Source of the DNA: Pseudomonadota bacterium
Lineage (GTDB): Bacteria > Desulfobacterota > Desulfovibrionia > Desulfovibrionales > Desulfomicrobiaceae
DNA: 9,320 bases
NCBI GenBank assembly: GCA_023393525.1
Contig: JAEWKZ010000117.1
Coordinates: 1-9,320 of the forward strand
Reading direction: 5' to 3'
Positions 1 through 6,923 of this stretch are shown piece after piece (positions within the stretch are counted from its first letter, which is position 1; every line of letters starts with the position of its first letter). The position numbers and the translations under genes are program-made. A model generated the notes under the pieces. It ran no database searches. It saw nothing but the letters and a program-made list of their open reading frames with translations, and was not told where the DNA came from.

Positions 1-2
1 GA

Positions 3-686
3 CGAAAAGGGCTGAACGAAGTTCCTGTTGAGCCAAAAGATACCATGACTACAGGCACGCAGTTGAAAGGAAAAATAGAAATCACTCAAAAAGGTGTATC
101 AGAATTGGATGATGATTCCAAGTCACAAGCCGTAGTCAAGAAGGTTAAGACAACATCGGACTATTTCAATACGCTTGCCGAGAATGAAAAAGAGCCCCAT
201 TTGATAAAAGCCATCATTGATGAGAATATCAAGGCGGTGGATGGATCCAGAGTCCGACTTCGCCTGTTGGACGATGTGGAAATCAATGAGACTATCGTTA
301 AGAAAGGTTCCTATATCTATGCTATTATGAGTGGCTTTGGCAGTCAGCGAGTGAAAGGTAACATCAACAGCCTGATGGTTGGCGATGAATTGGTCAAGGT
401 AAGTCTGTCCGTCTATGATACCGATGGTTTGGAAGGCCTATATGTTCCAAGCAGTTCTTTTAGAGAAACCAGTAAGGATGTAGCTTCCAGTGCCATGAAC
501 GGAAATATGTCCATGAATAATGGCAATCAAGGCAGCAGCTTTACCCAATGGGGAATGCAGGCTGTACAAAATGCCTATACCAGAACCAGCAACGCTATCA
601 GTAAAGCCATCAAGAAAAACAGTGTCAAACTAAAATACGGATCGTTTGTGTATCTCGTAAACGGTCGTGAGAAAAAAGATAAGTAA
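3..686 (+). CDS. traM: Conjugative transposon protein TraM, C-terminal part (5' end outside window)
   Basis: This is the C-terminal ~227 residues of a Bacteroidetes TraM protein, a transfer-apparatus component thought to be a periplasm-spanning channel part comparable to VirB10. The frame is open to the window edge with no stop, so the ATG at 45 is internal and the gene starts upstream. Family features visible are the block IKAIIDENIKAVDGSRVRLRLL, the 'kGsyiYaimsGFgsqRV' stretch, and the 'vYDtDGleGlYVPsSsfRE' block. These are followed by a Ser/Asn/Met-rich linker and a basic C-terminal tail with KKNSVKLKYGSFVYLVN. The N-terminal membrane anchor expected for the family is not in the window. 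traN follows after 20 bp, so the two are probably co-transcribed. The family call comes from recognising these motifs; the channel role is family knowledge. Confidence 0.88.
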   Translation, partial: RKGLNEVPVEPKDTMTTGTQLKGKIEITQKGVSELDDDSKSQAVVKKVKTTSDYFNTLAENEKEPHLIKAIIDENIKAVDGSRVRLRLLDDVEINETIVKKGSYIYAIMSGFGSQRVKGNINSLMVGDELVKVSLSVYDTDGLEGLYVPSSSFRETSKDVASSAMNGNMSMNNGNQGSSFTQWGMQAVQNAYTRTSNAISKAIKKNSVKLKYGSFVYLVNGREKKDK

Positions 687-706
687 CAATCAGAAAATCA
701 AGAAAA

Positions 707-1552
707 ATGAATATACGAAAGATGTTTACCGCCATTGCGGTATTTGCAGCCTCTATCCAAGGAGTTTTTGCCCAGCAGACCTACGAAGAGATGGAACGTC
801 TCACGGTCAATGAACAAGTAACCACCGTTATCACCGCAACTGAACCTATCCACTTTGTGGATATTTCTACGGATAAGATTGCTGGAGACCAACCCATCAA
901 CAATACCATTCGGTTGAAGCCCAAGGAAGGAGCTCATGAAGATGGAGAAGTTTTGGCTATTGTAACTATTGTAACTGAACGCTATCGCACCCAGTATGCT
1001 TTGCTCTATACAACTCGTTTACAGGAAGCAGTAACAGACAAAGTCGTTCAACGTATGGAACAAACGGCTTACCATAACCCTGCTGTCAGTCTTTCTACCG
1101 AGGATATGTACCATATCGCCCGTAACATTTGGTCATCACCGGCCAAGTGGCGTGATGTAAAGACAAAGAAGCATCGTATGGAGATGCGACTGAACAACAT
1201 CTATGCTGTAGGTGATTATTTCTTCATTGATTATAGCGTTGAGAATAAAACCAACATTCGCTTTGACATTGATGAGATTCGATTGAAACTCGCCGATAAG
1301 AAAATATCGAAAGCAACGAACAATCAAGTCATAGAGCTTACTCCAGAAATGCAGTTAGAACAGACCCAGTCGTTCAAATATGGTTATAGAAATATCATTG
1401 TCGTAAAGAAGCTGACCTTCCCGAATGATAAGATTCTGACCATAGAGATGAGTGAAAAGCAGATTTCAGGACGCACCATCAGTCTTAACATTGACTATGA
1501 AGATGTGTTGTGTGCCGATAGTTTCAACAAAGTATTATTGGAGGAAGAGTAA
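707..1552 (+). CDS. traN: Conjugative transposon protein TraN (DUF4138 family)
   Basis: This 281-aa exported protein matches Bacteroidetes TraN, a periplasmic/outer-membrane component of the mating channel with a role comparable to VirB9. Residues 1-22 form a signal peptide: basic NIRK, a hydrophobic core, and a VFA|QQ cleavage site. The mature part begins with 'ERLTVNEQVTTVITATEPIHFVDIST', followed by 'NTIRLKP' and 'VLAIVTIVTERYRTQYALLY', the usual N-terminal beta domain. A C-terminal beta domain lies at about residues 155-275, with 'RMEMRLNNIYAVGDYFFIDYSVENKTNI' and 'FKYGYRNIIVVKKLTFP'. The length is near the usual family size of about 300 aa. Its TAA stop directly abuts the traO ATG with no intervening base, which indicates translational coupling. 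The family assignment is firm; the role is known from family studies, not from this sequence. Confidence 0.9.
   Translation: MNIRKMFTAIAVFAASIQGVFAQQTYEEMERLTVNEQVTTVITATEPIHFVDISTDKIAGDQPINNTIRLKPKEGAHEDGEVLAIVTIVTERYRTQYALLYTTRLQEAVTDKVVQRMEQTAYHNPAVSLSTEDMYHIARNIWSSPAKWRDVKTKKHRMEMRLNNIYAVGDYFFIDYSVENKTNIRFDIDEIRLKLADKKISKATNNQVIELTPEMQLEQTQSFKYGYRNIIVVKKLTFPNDKILTIEMSEKQISGRTISLNIDYEDVLCADSFNKVLLEEE
1540..1552 (+). promoter_or_regulatory. Shine-Dalgarno-like site for traO within the end of traN
   Basis: GGAGG at 1540-1544 lies 8 nt before the traO ATG, inside the last codons of traN. It is the clearest purine-rich ribosome-binding sequence in the operon. Bacteroidetes often start translation without strong SD pairing, so its importance is uncertain; the same bases also encode the Glu-rich end of TraN. 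It supports the ATG at 1553 as the traO start. Confidence 0.45.
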
Positions 1553-2059
1553 ATGAAGAAGTTTGTTTTAGCCTTGGTTGCAGTCATCAGTATGGCGACA
1601 ACCGCCTTTGCTCAGAACAACAACCATATATCTTTAGGTATAGGCTTGCTCTATGAAAATAGTGCCGACGTGACGCTAAGCTACGAGCATGAAACCAAGT
1701 ATCATAATGCCTGGGAATACTTTGCAAACGGCTGTATCAAGTGGAAAGAATGTGAATCATGCGGTCATATCTGTCCCGAATCTTTTTGGAGAAACTACCG
1801 TACATGGGGTTTGGGTGTAGCTTATAAACCCTGTGTGACCAGAACAAGGAACAGTCATGGCAATCTGCGTATTGGAGCTTCAGCTGGATCTGACACGAAT
1901 GATTTCTTAGGCGGAATCCATGTCGGTTATGAACAAAACTATTCATTGAAAGGTGGATGGAAACTCTACTGGCAGGTAAAGAGTGATTGTCTTATTAAAG
2001 GGCAAGACTTGTTCCGTACAGGCATTGTCATCGGTGTAAAACTACCATGTGGAAATTAA
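1553..2059 (+). CDS. traO: Conjugal transfer protein TraO family
   Basis: This 168-aa exported protein resembles Bacteroidetes TraO, a small conjugation protein of unknown precise role. It has a signal peptide at residues 1-20 (MKKF, a hydrophobic core, and AFA|Q). The mature part has alternating beta-strand character with repeated Gly/aromatic pattern: 'ISLGIGLLYENSADVTLSYEH', 'YRTWGLGVAYKPC', 'NLRIGASAGSD', 'GIHVGYEQNYSLKGGWKLYWQVKSD', and a terminal 'RTGIVIGVKLP'. This would fit a small beta-barrel or outer-membrane-associated protein. Seven cysteines are present in the mature part, four of them clustered at residues 61, 67, 70 and 74. The gene starts directly at the traN stop and its 3' end lies 11 bp before the preferred start of the next gene. 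Family call from position and pattern; beta-barrel nature is inference. Confidence 0.8.
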   Translation: MKKFVLALVAVISMATTAFAQNNNHISLGIGLLYENSADVTLSYEHETKYHNAWEYFANGCIKWKECESCGHICPESFWRNYRTWGLGVAYKPCVTRTRNSHGNLRIGASAGSDTNDFLGGIHVGYEQNYSLKGGWKLYWQVKSDCLIKGQDLFRTGIVIGVKLPCGN

Positions 2060-2070
2060 ATCAGAAAGAA

Positions 2071-2736
2071 ATGAAGAAGCAAATTAAAAACATAGCAACT
2101 TGTTGTTTGGCAGCAATAGGTATTCTGCTCAGTTCCTGTGACGCCCACAAGGATTTTCCCGATACAGCCATGAAAGTCGGACATATCTTGTGTACCGATG
2201 GTAACGTACATTCTCTTGAAGAAGTAAAAGCCAAAAAGAAAGAACCCATTGCGGTGGTCTTTTACATCAATCAGAAAGAAGACGTTGAAGGAAATGGTTA
2301 TGCCGTGTACCTGAAAGATGTTAATCCAACTTCGTTCGCTGATAGTCTAGGTATCATTCAAGGTACTTCGACCAGTCTGACAGCTTTGGATGGCAATGCC
2401 AACACCTACAGTATCTATAGTACCAAAGACACCTCTTCACCTTTGGCTGAAGAAGTCTTTCAGCTATGGCGATATGGGCAAAGTGCCTATGTGCCATCTG
2501 TTGCTCAGATGAGATTACTCTACTCAATGAAGAGTGTCATCAATCCCTATATCATTGCATGTGGTGGCATACTATTGCCTGATGAAGCTGAAGAATGTTG
2601 GTATTGGACATCTACGGAAGTAAAAGGACAAGCCAGCGTCAAAGCATGGCTCTATTCATTGGAAAGCGGTGGTATGTTGGAGACGCCCAAGATTCAAGCC
2701 CACAAAGCAAGACCTATTGTAACACTAAACAACTAA
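2071..2736 (+). CDS. Transfer-operon lipoprotein with DUF1566-like C-terminal domain
   Basis: A 221-aa lipoprotein if started at ATG 2071. An in-frame ATG at 2047 would add 8 residues overlapping traO, but the 2071 start gives a proper type II signal peptide (MKKQIKN, hydrophobic core, lipobox L-S-S-C with Cys23) and follows a purine-rich AGAAAGA. The N-terminal mature part has 'GHILCTDGNVHSLEEVKAKKKEPIAVVFYIN' and 'GYAVYLKDV', with strand-like pattern. The C-terminal part has 'SAYVPSVAQMRLLY', then 'CWYWTSTEVKG', then 'AHKARPIVTL'. This matches the order of landmarks (Pro-Ser, Trp-Ser/Thr-Ser-Thr-Glu, Arg-Pro) of DUF1566/Lcl C-terminal domains found in cell-surface proteins of Bacteroidetes. 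It lies in the transfer operon just after traO, so a surface or pilus-associated role in mating is possible but unproven. I do not recognise a named family. Confidence 0.8.
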   Translation: MKKQIKNIATCCLAAIGILLSSCDAHKDFPDTAMKVGHILCTDGNVHSLEEVKAKKKEPIAVVFYINQKEDVEGNGYAVYLKDVNPTSFADSLGIIQGTSTSLTALDGNANTYSIYSTKDTSSPLAEEVFQLWRYGQSAYVPSVAQMRLLYSMKSVINPYIIACGGILLPDEAEECWYWTSTEVKGQASVKAWLYSLESGGMLETPKIQAHKARPIVTLNN

Positions 2737-2742
2737 TTAAAA

Positions 2743-3597
2743 ATGAGAAAGAAAAATATGATGATTTTTATCCTGTTTCTATTGTTGGCAGCCTTTATTA
2801 CAGCTGTCATCTGTTATCCACATGAAACGGCCGTCTTTACCATTATTGCAACCATGGTATTTTCAACCATCTTCTTGGTGGGTAGCATTATCAACTGCTA
2901 TGAAAAACCAAGCAAATCGAATATTCACATCAATAAAAAGGTGGAAATAGATGGAAATGAATACTATATCATGACTTCTGAATACAAAACTGCGATGGAT
3001 AGTTTACTCAATTATAATCAGAAACTCATTGATTGTAATCTGAGTTTGAAAAGTCAGCTCGATACGATTTATAGTAGTAATACAGAATTTAAAAACATGG
3101 TAGCTAATATGACTAAACGGCAAGAAAAGCAAATTGAAGAACAGCAAGTAAGAGAGAAAGCATATCTCCGTCAAATTGAAGAGTTGAAGACCGTGAACGC
3201 TGAATTGCGAGAGCTCCTGAATGAGAAAGAGCAGCAGGATACCATACTTCCTCCTGTGTTGGTTTATGAGGATGAGATTCCTGTAGATGTTGATTCTACA
3301 AAAACGATTCTCCAAGACAAAGACTCAATGGAAGGATGGATTGAATACAAACTTCTTGGTAGCAATCTTTACCAAACAGGACTGTCGCTCAATACCGTAG
3401 AGATTTTGCAGAATGTAGGCATTGTGAAGGTTGGTGAGCTTATCAGCCATACAAAAATGCAGATTGCCAGCATGAACGGCATCGGTGAACAAAAGCTGAA
3501 AAAGATTGGAGACTTCTTAGCCAATATAAAGCTAAACTATGGCACAGAGGTTAAGGAGCTAAATGGCAAATGGTACATAAAAGCAGTAACAGAGTAA
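2743..3597 (+). CDS. Membrane-anchored coiled-coil protein with RNAP alpha-CTD-like C-terminal domain
   Basis: This 284-aa protein begins with two hydrophobic segments (about residues 7-24 and 29-50) separated by a short loop, so both the N-terminus and the long C-terminal part should lie on the same side, most likely the cytoplasm. Residues about 80-166 are Glu/Gln/Lys-rich with heptad-like spacing, typical of a coiled coil. An acidic linker (170-200) leads to residues about 207-268, which read like the C-terminal domain of the RNA polymerase alpha subunit: 'LSLNTVEILQNVGIVKVGELISHT' then 'GIGEQKLKKIGDFL', a helix-hairpin-helix fold. The alpha-CTD residues that touch DNA (Arg265, Asn268 and Lys298 in E. 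coli) are replaced here by Asn217, Glu220 and Gln250. The gene starts 6 bp after the lipoprotein gene and ends with a double stop, TAA TAG, before the coupling-protein gene. Function unknown; a scaffold for relaxosome or coupling protein is only a guess. Confidence 0.85.
   Translation: MRKKNMMIFILFLLLAAFITAVICYPHETAVFTIIATMVFSTIFLVGSIINCYEKPSKSNIHINKKVEIDGNEYYIMTSEYKTAMDSLLNYNQKLIDCNLSLKSQLDTIYSSNTEFKNMVANMTKRQEKQIEEQQVREKAYLRQIEELKTVNAELRELLNEKEQQDTILPPVLVYEDEIPVDVDSTKTILQDKDSMEGWIEYKLLGSNLYQTGLSLNTVEILQNVGIVKVGELISHTKMQIASMNGIGEQKLKKIGDFLANIKLNYGTEVKELNGKWYIKAVTE
3361..3546 (+). other. Alpha-CTD-like / helix-hairpin-helix domain (residues 207-268)
   Basis: The segment aligns by eye with the RNA polymerase alpha C-terminal domain along its whole length: the 'L-x-L' entry strand, 'L-x-x-x-G-I-x-x-V-G-E-L', the 'T-x-x-x-I' helix, and 'G-I-G-x-x-x-L-x-x-I'. 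The hydrophobic and glycine positions match; the DNA-contacting polar positions do not. A more general helix-hairpin-helix domain is the alternative reading. Confidence 0.65.
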
Positions 3598-3618
3598 TAG
3601 AAAAATAACACGATTAAT

Positions 3619-5838
3619 ATGGCAATGGAAGAAAGCAAAGAGTTACAGACCGCCTATAAGATATTCAGATCACTCATCTATGTTTCCTTGGTATTGGAGT
3701 TCTTCATGTATGCCATCGACCCGGCAATGTTGGATCACTGGAACGGAATTGTCTGTGACATTCATGACAGAATGAAAAGGTGGCTCATCTACAACGACAA
3801 CAATCTGGTGTATAGCAAGGTGGCTACATTCCTATTGGTCTGCATTACCTGCATAGGTACCCGAAACAAGAAACATCTGGAGTTCAATGCCCGCAACCAA
3901 GTATTGTACCCTTTAGTATCAGGTGTTCTTCTGATTGCTGGTTCTGTTATTCTCTATAATATGGGACATGGCGAAGGTGATGGAATGATGGCAAGCCGTC
4001 TGTATGGCATCCGTTTGAACGTCATCTTCTATATGATACTAACCATCATCGGCACTATATTGGTGCATGTAGCCTTAGACAATATCAGCAAGTTCTTGAA
4101 GGAAGGCTTACTAAAAGACCGATTCAATCTGGAGAATGAGAGCTTTGAGCAATGTGATAAGCTTGTGGAAAACAAATACTCAGTGAATATCCCTATGCGC
4201 TATTACTATAAAGGTAAGTTCCGCAAAGGATGGGCTAATATCACAAATCCTTTCCGTGGTTGTTGGGTAGTTGGTACTCCTGGTTCCGGTAAGACATTCT
4301 CAATTATTGAGCCATACATCCGTCAGCACTCTGCAAAGGGCTTTTCAATGGTAGTCTATGATTACAAATTCCCTACCTTAGCACAGAAGCTTTATTATCA
4401 TTACAAGATCAATCAGAAGCAGGGCAAAACACCCAAAGGCTGTAAGTTCAATATCATCAATTTCGTTGATGTAGAATATAGCCGACGAGTGAATCCTATT
4501 CAAAAGAAATATATTCAGAACTTGGCAGCAGCCAGTGAAACCGCTGAAACATTGCTTGAATCCCTGCAAAAAGGAAAGAAAGAAGGCGGTGGTGGTAGCG
4601 ACCAGTTCTTCCAAACTTCTGCCATCAACTTCTTGGCAGCTTGCATCTACTACTTTGTGAACTATGAGCGAGAGCCCTACGATAAAGATGGTAATAAACT
4701 CTATGCAGAGAAAGCGCAAGACAAGGATACCAAGTTCTGGCGACCAACAGGTGTTGTGCGTGACAAAAAAAACGGTGAAATTGTTGAGCCTGCTTATTGG
4801 TTGGGCAAATATTCCGATATGCCTCACATCTTATCGTTTTTGAATGAAAGCTACCAGACTATCTTCGAGGTACTTGAAACAGATAACGAGGTAGCCCCAT
4901 TACTTGGCCCTTTTCAGACTGCATTGAAGAACAAAGCTATGGAGCAATTGGAGGGTATGATTGGTACATTGCGTGTATATACCAGCCGTTTAGCAACAAA
5001 AGAATCGTATTGGGTATTCCATAAAGACGGTGATGATTTCGACTTGAAGGTAAGTGATCCAAAGAATCCAAGCTACCTGTTGATTGCGAATGACCCCGAA
5101 ATGGAATCAATCATCGGTGCATTGAATGCCTTGATTTTGAACCGTCTCGTTACTCGTGTGAATACCGGTCAAGGTAAAAACATCCCTGTAAGCATCATTG
5201 TGGATGAGTTGCCAACCCTTTATTTCCATAAGATTGACCGATTGATTGGTACAGCCCGAAGCAACAAAGTTTCTGTAGCATTAGGCTTTCAGGAACTTCC
5301 TCAGTTGGAAGCCGATTATGGGAAGGTGGGTATGCAGAAGATTATCACTACCGTTGGTAATGTAGTCTCAGGTTCAGCAAGAAGCAAAGAAACCTTGGAA
5401 TGGCTATCCAATGACATATTCGGTAAGGTTGTTCAGCTAAAGAAAGGTGTTACCATAGATAGAGATAAGACCAGCATCAATCTGAATGAGAACCTCGACA
5501 ACTTGGTGCCTGCCTCAAAAATCAGTGATATGGCCACTGGATGGATTTGCGGCCAGACAGCTCGTGACTTTGTAAAGACCAAGACTGGCATGAGAGACAA
5601 TATGAATATTCAGGAATCCGAAGAGTTTAAGACAAGCAAGTTCTTCTGCAAAACAGACTTCGATATGGAAGAAATCAAGAAAGAGGAAGATGATTATGCC
5701 AATTATCCATTGCCCAAATTCTATGTTTTCAAGTCTAAAGAAGAGAAAGAACGCATACTTTATAAGAACTTCATCACCGTAGGACAAGAGGTCAAGGACA
5801 TGATAGCTGATGTTCAACGCAAGAAAAAAGGAGTCTAA
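3619..5838 (+). CDS. mobC: Type IV coupling protein (VirD4/TraG-type ATPase; Bacteroides MobC)
   Basis: A 739-aa inner-membrane ATPase that would connect the relaxase-DNA complex to the mating channel. Four hydrophobic segments lie near residues 16-34, 65-81, 96-114 and 133-151, corresponding to the membrane domain (YWFCY-type) of Bacteroides MobC proteins. The Walker A motif is GTPGSGKT at residues 219-226, followed by 'VVYDYKFPTLAQ', the family's post-Walker strand. A glycine-rich 'GGGGSDQFF' at 323 precedes the all-alpha domain. Walker B is 'VSIIVDELPTL' with Asp529 and Glu530, and 'SNKVSVALGFQELPQLE' is the usual third motif. All catalytic motifs are intact. The length is normal. A second in-frame ATG lies two codons downstream (3625), so the exact start is uncertain. 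Called mobC by Bacteroides usage; note that TraG in Bacteroides elements names the VirB4-like ATPase instead. It is the last gene before a terminator-like hairpin. Confidence 0.93.
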   Translation: MAMEESKELQTAYKIFRSLIYVSLVLEFFMYAIDPAMLDHWNGIVCDIHDRMKRWLIYNDNNLVYSKVATFLLVCITCIGTRNKKHLEFNARNQVLYPLVSGVLLIAGSVILYNMGHGEGDGMMASRLYGIRLNVIFYMILTIIGTILVHVALDNISKFLKEGLLKDRFNLENESFEQCDKLVENKYSVNIPMRYYYKGKFRKGWANITNPFRGCWVVGTPGSGKTFSIIEPYIRQHSAKGFSMVVYDYKFPTLAQKLYYHYKINQKQGKTPKGCKFNIINFVDVEYSRRVNPIQKKYIQNLAAASETAETLLESLQKGKKEGGGGSDQFFQTSAINFLAACIYYFVNYEREPYDKDGNKLYAEKAQDKDTKFWRPTGVVRDKKNGEIVEPAYWLGKYSDMPHILSFLNESYQTIFEVLETDNEVAPLLGPFQTALKNKAMEQLEGMIGTLRVYTSRLATKESYWVFHKDGDDFDLKVSDPKNPSYLLIANDPEMESIIGALNALILNRLVTRVNTGQGKNIPVSIIVDELPTLYFHKIDRLIGTARSNKVSVALGFQELPQLEADYGKVGMQKIITTVGNVVSGSARSKETLEWLSNDIFGKVVQLKKGVTIDRDKTSINLNENLDNLVPASKISDMATGWICGQTARDFVKTKTGMRDNMNIQESEEFKTSKFFCKTDFDMEEIKKEEDDYANYPLPKFYVFKSKEEKERILYKNFITVGQEVKDMIADVQRKKKGV

Positions 5839-5865
5839 ATACCCCATGTTGTCAAGCGATTCTAA

Positions 5866-5910
5866 AAATACGAGGATGGAATATGAAACTCATATATTAT
5901 CCTCGTATTT
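5866..5910 (+). terminator. Terminator-like hairpin after the coupling-protein gene
   Basis: AAATACGAGGAT (5866-5877) pairs perfectly with ATCCTCGTATTT (5899-5910), a 12-bp stem. The 21-nt interval contains a smaller nested hairpin (ATATGA at 5881-5886 with TCATAT at 5890-5895). Runs of A before and T after the stem let it work on either strand. It lies 28 bp past the mobC stop, where the transfer operon should end. Confidence is limited by the short T tract (TTT then GTATGTT). Confidence 0.7.
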
Positions 5911-6022
5911 GTATGTTAAGATGAAATATTTGTTAGTATAAACCCATTCGAAAATGGATTAATATTGAAGTTAAATACTTACCATTTGAGCTATTTGTAA
6001 CGTGTAATAGTCTTTAAATCAT

Positions 6023-6053
6023 TTTGTTATCTCACTAAAAATGAGTATATTTG
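6023..6053 (+). promoter_or_regulatory. Bacteroidetes-type promoter for the 58-aa membrane protein
   Basis: TTTG at 6023-6026 (the -33 element) and TATATTTG at 6046-6053 (the -7 element, consensus TAnnTTTG) are separated by exactly 19 bp. Both match the published Bacteroides consensus exactly. Transcription would start about 6059, so an ATG at 6041 would lie before the transcription start and cannot be the start codon; ATG 6077 can. Confidence 0.75.
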
Positions 6054-6076
6054 CATATAAAATCAATGCAAATAAT

Positions 6077-6253
6077 ATGGACGGATTAATACTTATCATA
6101 CTTGGAATCTACATCTTTTCTAAGATGTTTGGTGGTGGCGATAAAAAGAAAAAGAGACATAAAAGAAAATCAACCTTCTGGGGTGATACTTCTACGTACT
6201 CTGATTATGACGCATGGAATAGATCGCATGGGTCGGATAATAAATTGTTCTGA
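6077..6253 (+). CDS. Small single-pass membrane protein, 58 aa
   Basis: Hypothetical protein of 58 residues when started at ATG 6077. A longer reading from 6041 is excluded because its first codons lie inside the promoter. Residues 3-17 form a short membrane helix (LILIILGIYIF and neighbours), followed by Gly-Gly-Gly, a strongly basic run KKKKRHKRK at 23-31, and a polar Ser/Tyr/Asp-rich tail. By the positive-inside rule the tail is cytoplasmic. It has its own promoter and sits between the transfer operon and the peptidase gene, with which it converges tail-to-tail, leaving 5 bp. I recognise no family. The basic cluster could bind phospholipid or nucleic acid, which is inference only. Confidence 0.6.
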   Translation: MDGLILIILGIYIFSKMFGGGDKKKKRHKRKSTFWGDTSTYSDYDAWNRSHGSDNKLF

Positions 6254-6258
6254 TTGCA

Positions 6259-6918
6259 CTATACGACAATGGACTTCAGCTGTGCCAAACATTCAGCCTG
6301 AGTTTCCTTTACGTAATCCAGCAAGATTGAAGGATTGACGTACTTTCCTTTATACTTGCAGGTCAAATGAAGATGTTCACCAGTACTACGCCCTGTAGAA
6401 CCTGATATACCGACAACATCACCTGCATTCACACTGTCACCTTTCCGAACCAATGCTTTGGAGAAATGGCAATAAGAAACTGTATAGTTACCATATTCAA
6501 GAACTACATAATTCCCCGAACGCTTATCTTTGCCGACTTTCTTCACTTTACCCTGCATCATACTATAGACTTCATCGTCTTTTGCTTGTAAGTCAACTCC
6601 ATTATGCTTGGTTGGCTTTCCTGAGAATGGGTCTTTACGAACACCATAGTTGGAATTCAAACGTATCTTCTTCAAAGGATAAGACACACTGATGTATTGA
6701 GCTATCAACTGCTCACGAACTCCATCTTTGTCAGACACAACATTACAAACTTCCCTCTCATTAGAGGGTTCAACAATATCAGTAGCCAATTTACCACCAG
6801 GTACTTCGGTTACTGTTTCTATTTTATAAAGATTTGAGCCATTGCTCACCGTATGAAACTGAGCCTTGCAAAGTGAACACTGTAAGGCCAGTATAAAAAA
6901 GGATACTTTCGCTTTCAT
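6259..6918 (-). CDS. Secreted M23 family (LytM-type) peptidoglycan endopeptidase
   Basis: A 219-aa zinc metallopeptidase that would cut peptide cross-links of peptidoglycan in the periplasm, probably making room for the conjugation channel. Residues 1-19 form a signal peptide with likely cleavage at CKA|Q20. The LytM domain spans about residues 85-200: 'SNYGVRKDPFSG', then zinc ligands His105 and Asp109 in KHNGVDLQA, His151 in YCHFS, and the H-x-H motif with His182 and His184 in GEHLHL, and 'YVNPSILL' at the domain end. 'GDVVGISGSTGRSTG' precedes the H-x-H, as in active family members, so all catalytic residues are present. There is no LysM or other extra domain. It is transcribed against its neighbours from its own promoter. 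A role in conjugation is inferred from position within the element. Confidence 0.9.
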   Translation of the reverse strand: MKAKVSFFILALQCSLCKAQFHTVSNGSNLYKIETVTEVPGGKLATDIVEPSNEREVCNVVSDKDGVREQLIAQYISVSYPLKKIRLNSNYGVRKDPFSGKPTKHNGVDLQAKDDEVYSMMQGKVKKVGKDKRSGNYVVLEYGNYTVSYCHFSKALVRKGDSVNAGDVVGISGSTGRSTGEHLHLTCKYKGKYVNPSILLDYVKETQAECLAQLKSIVV

Positions 6919-6923
6919 ACCTG

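Noticed and set aside
2047..2070. Alternative start ATG 2047 for the lipoprotein, overlapping traO
   Set aside because: It adds eight polar residues before a complete signal peptide that begins at 2071; the lipoprotein signal argues for 2071.
4378..4827. 149-codon minus-strand open frame within the coupling-protein gene
   Set aside because: It lies wholly opposite well-conserved T4CP coding sequence and has no recognisable protein features.
5944..5957. Hairpin CCATT-CGAA-AATGG
   Set aside because: The stem is only 5 bp with no T tract, and a stronger terminator candidate lies just upstream; chance is likely.
6041..6076. Alternative start ATG 6041 for the small membrane protein
   Set aside because: These codons lie inside and around the -7 promoter element, upstream of the expected transcription start.
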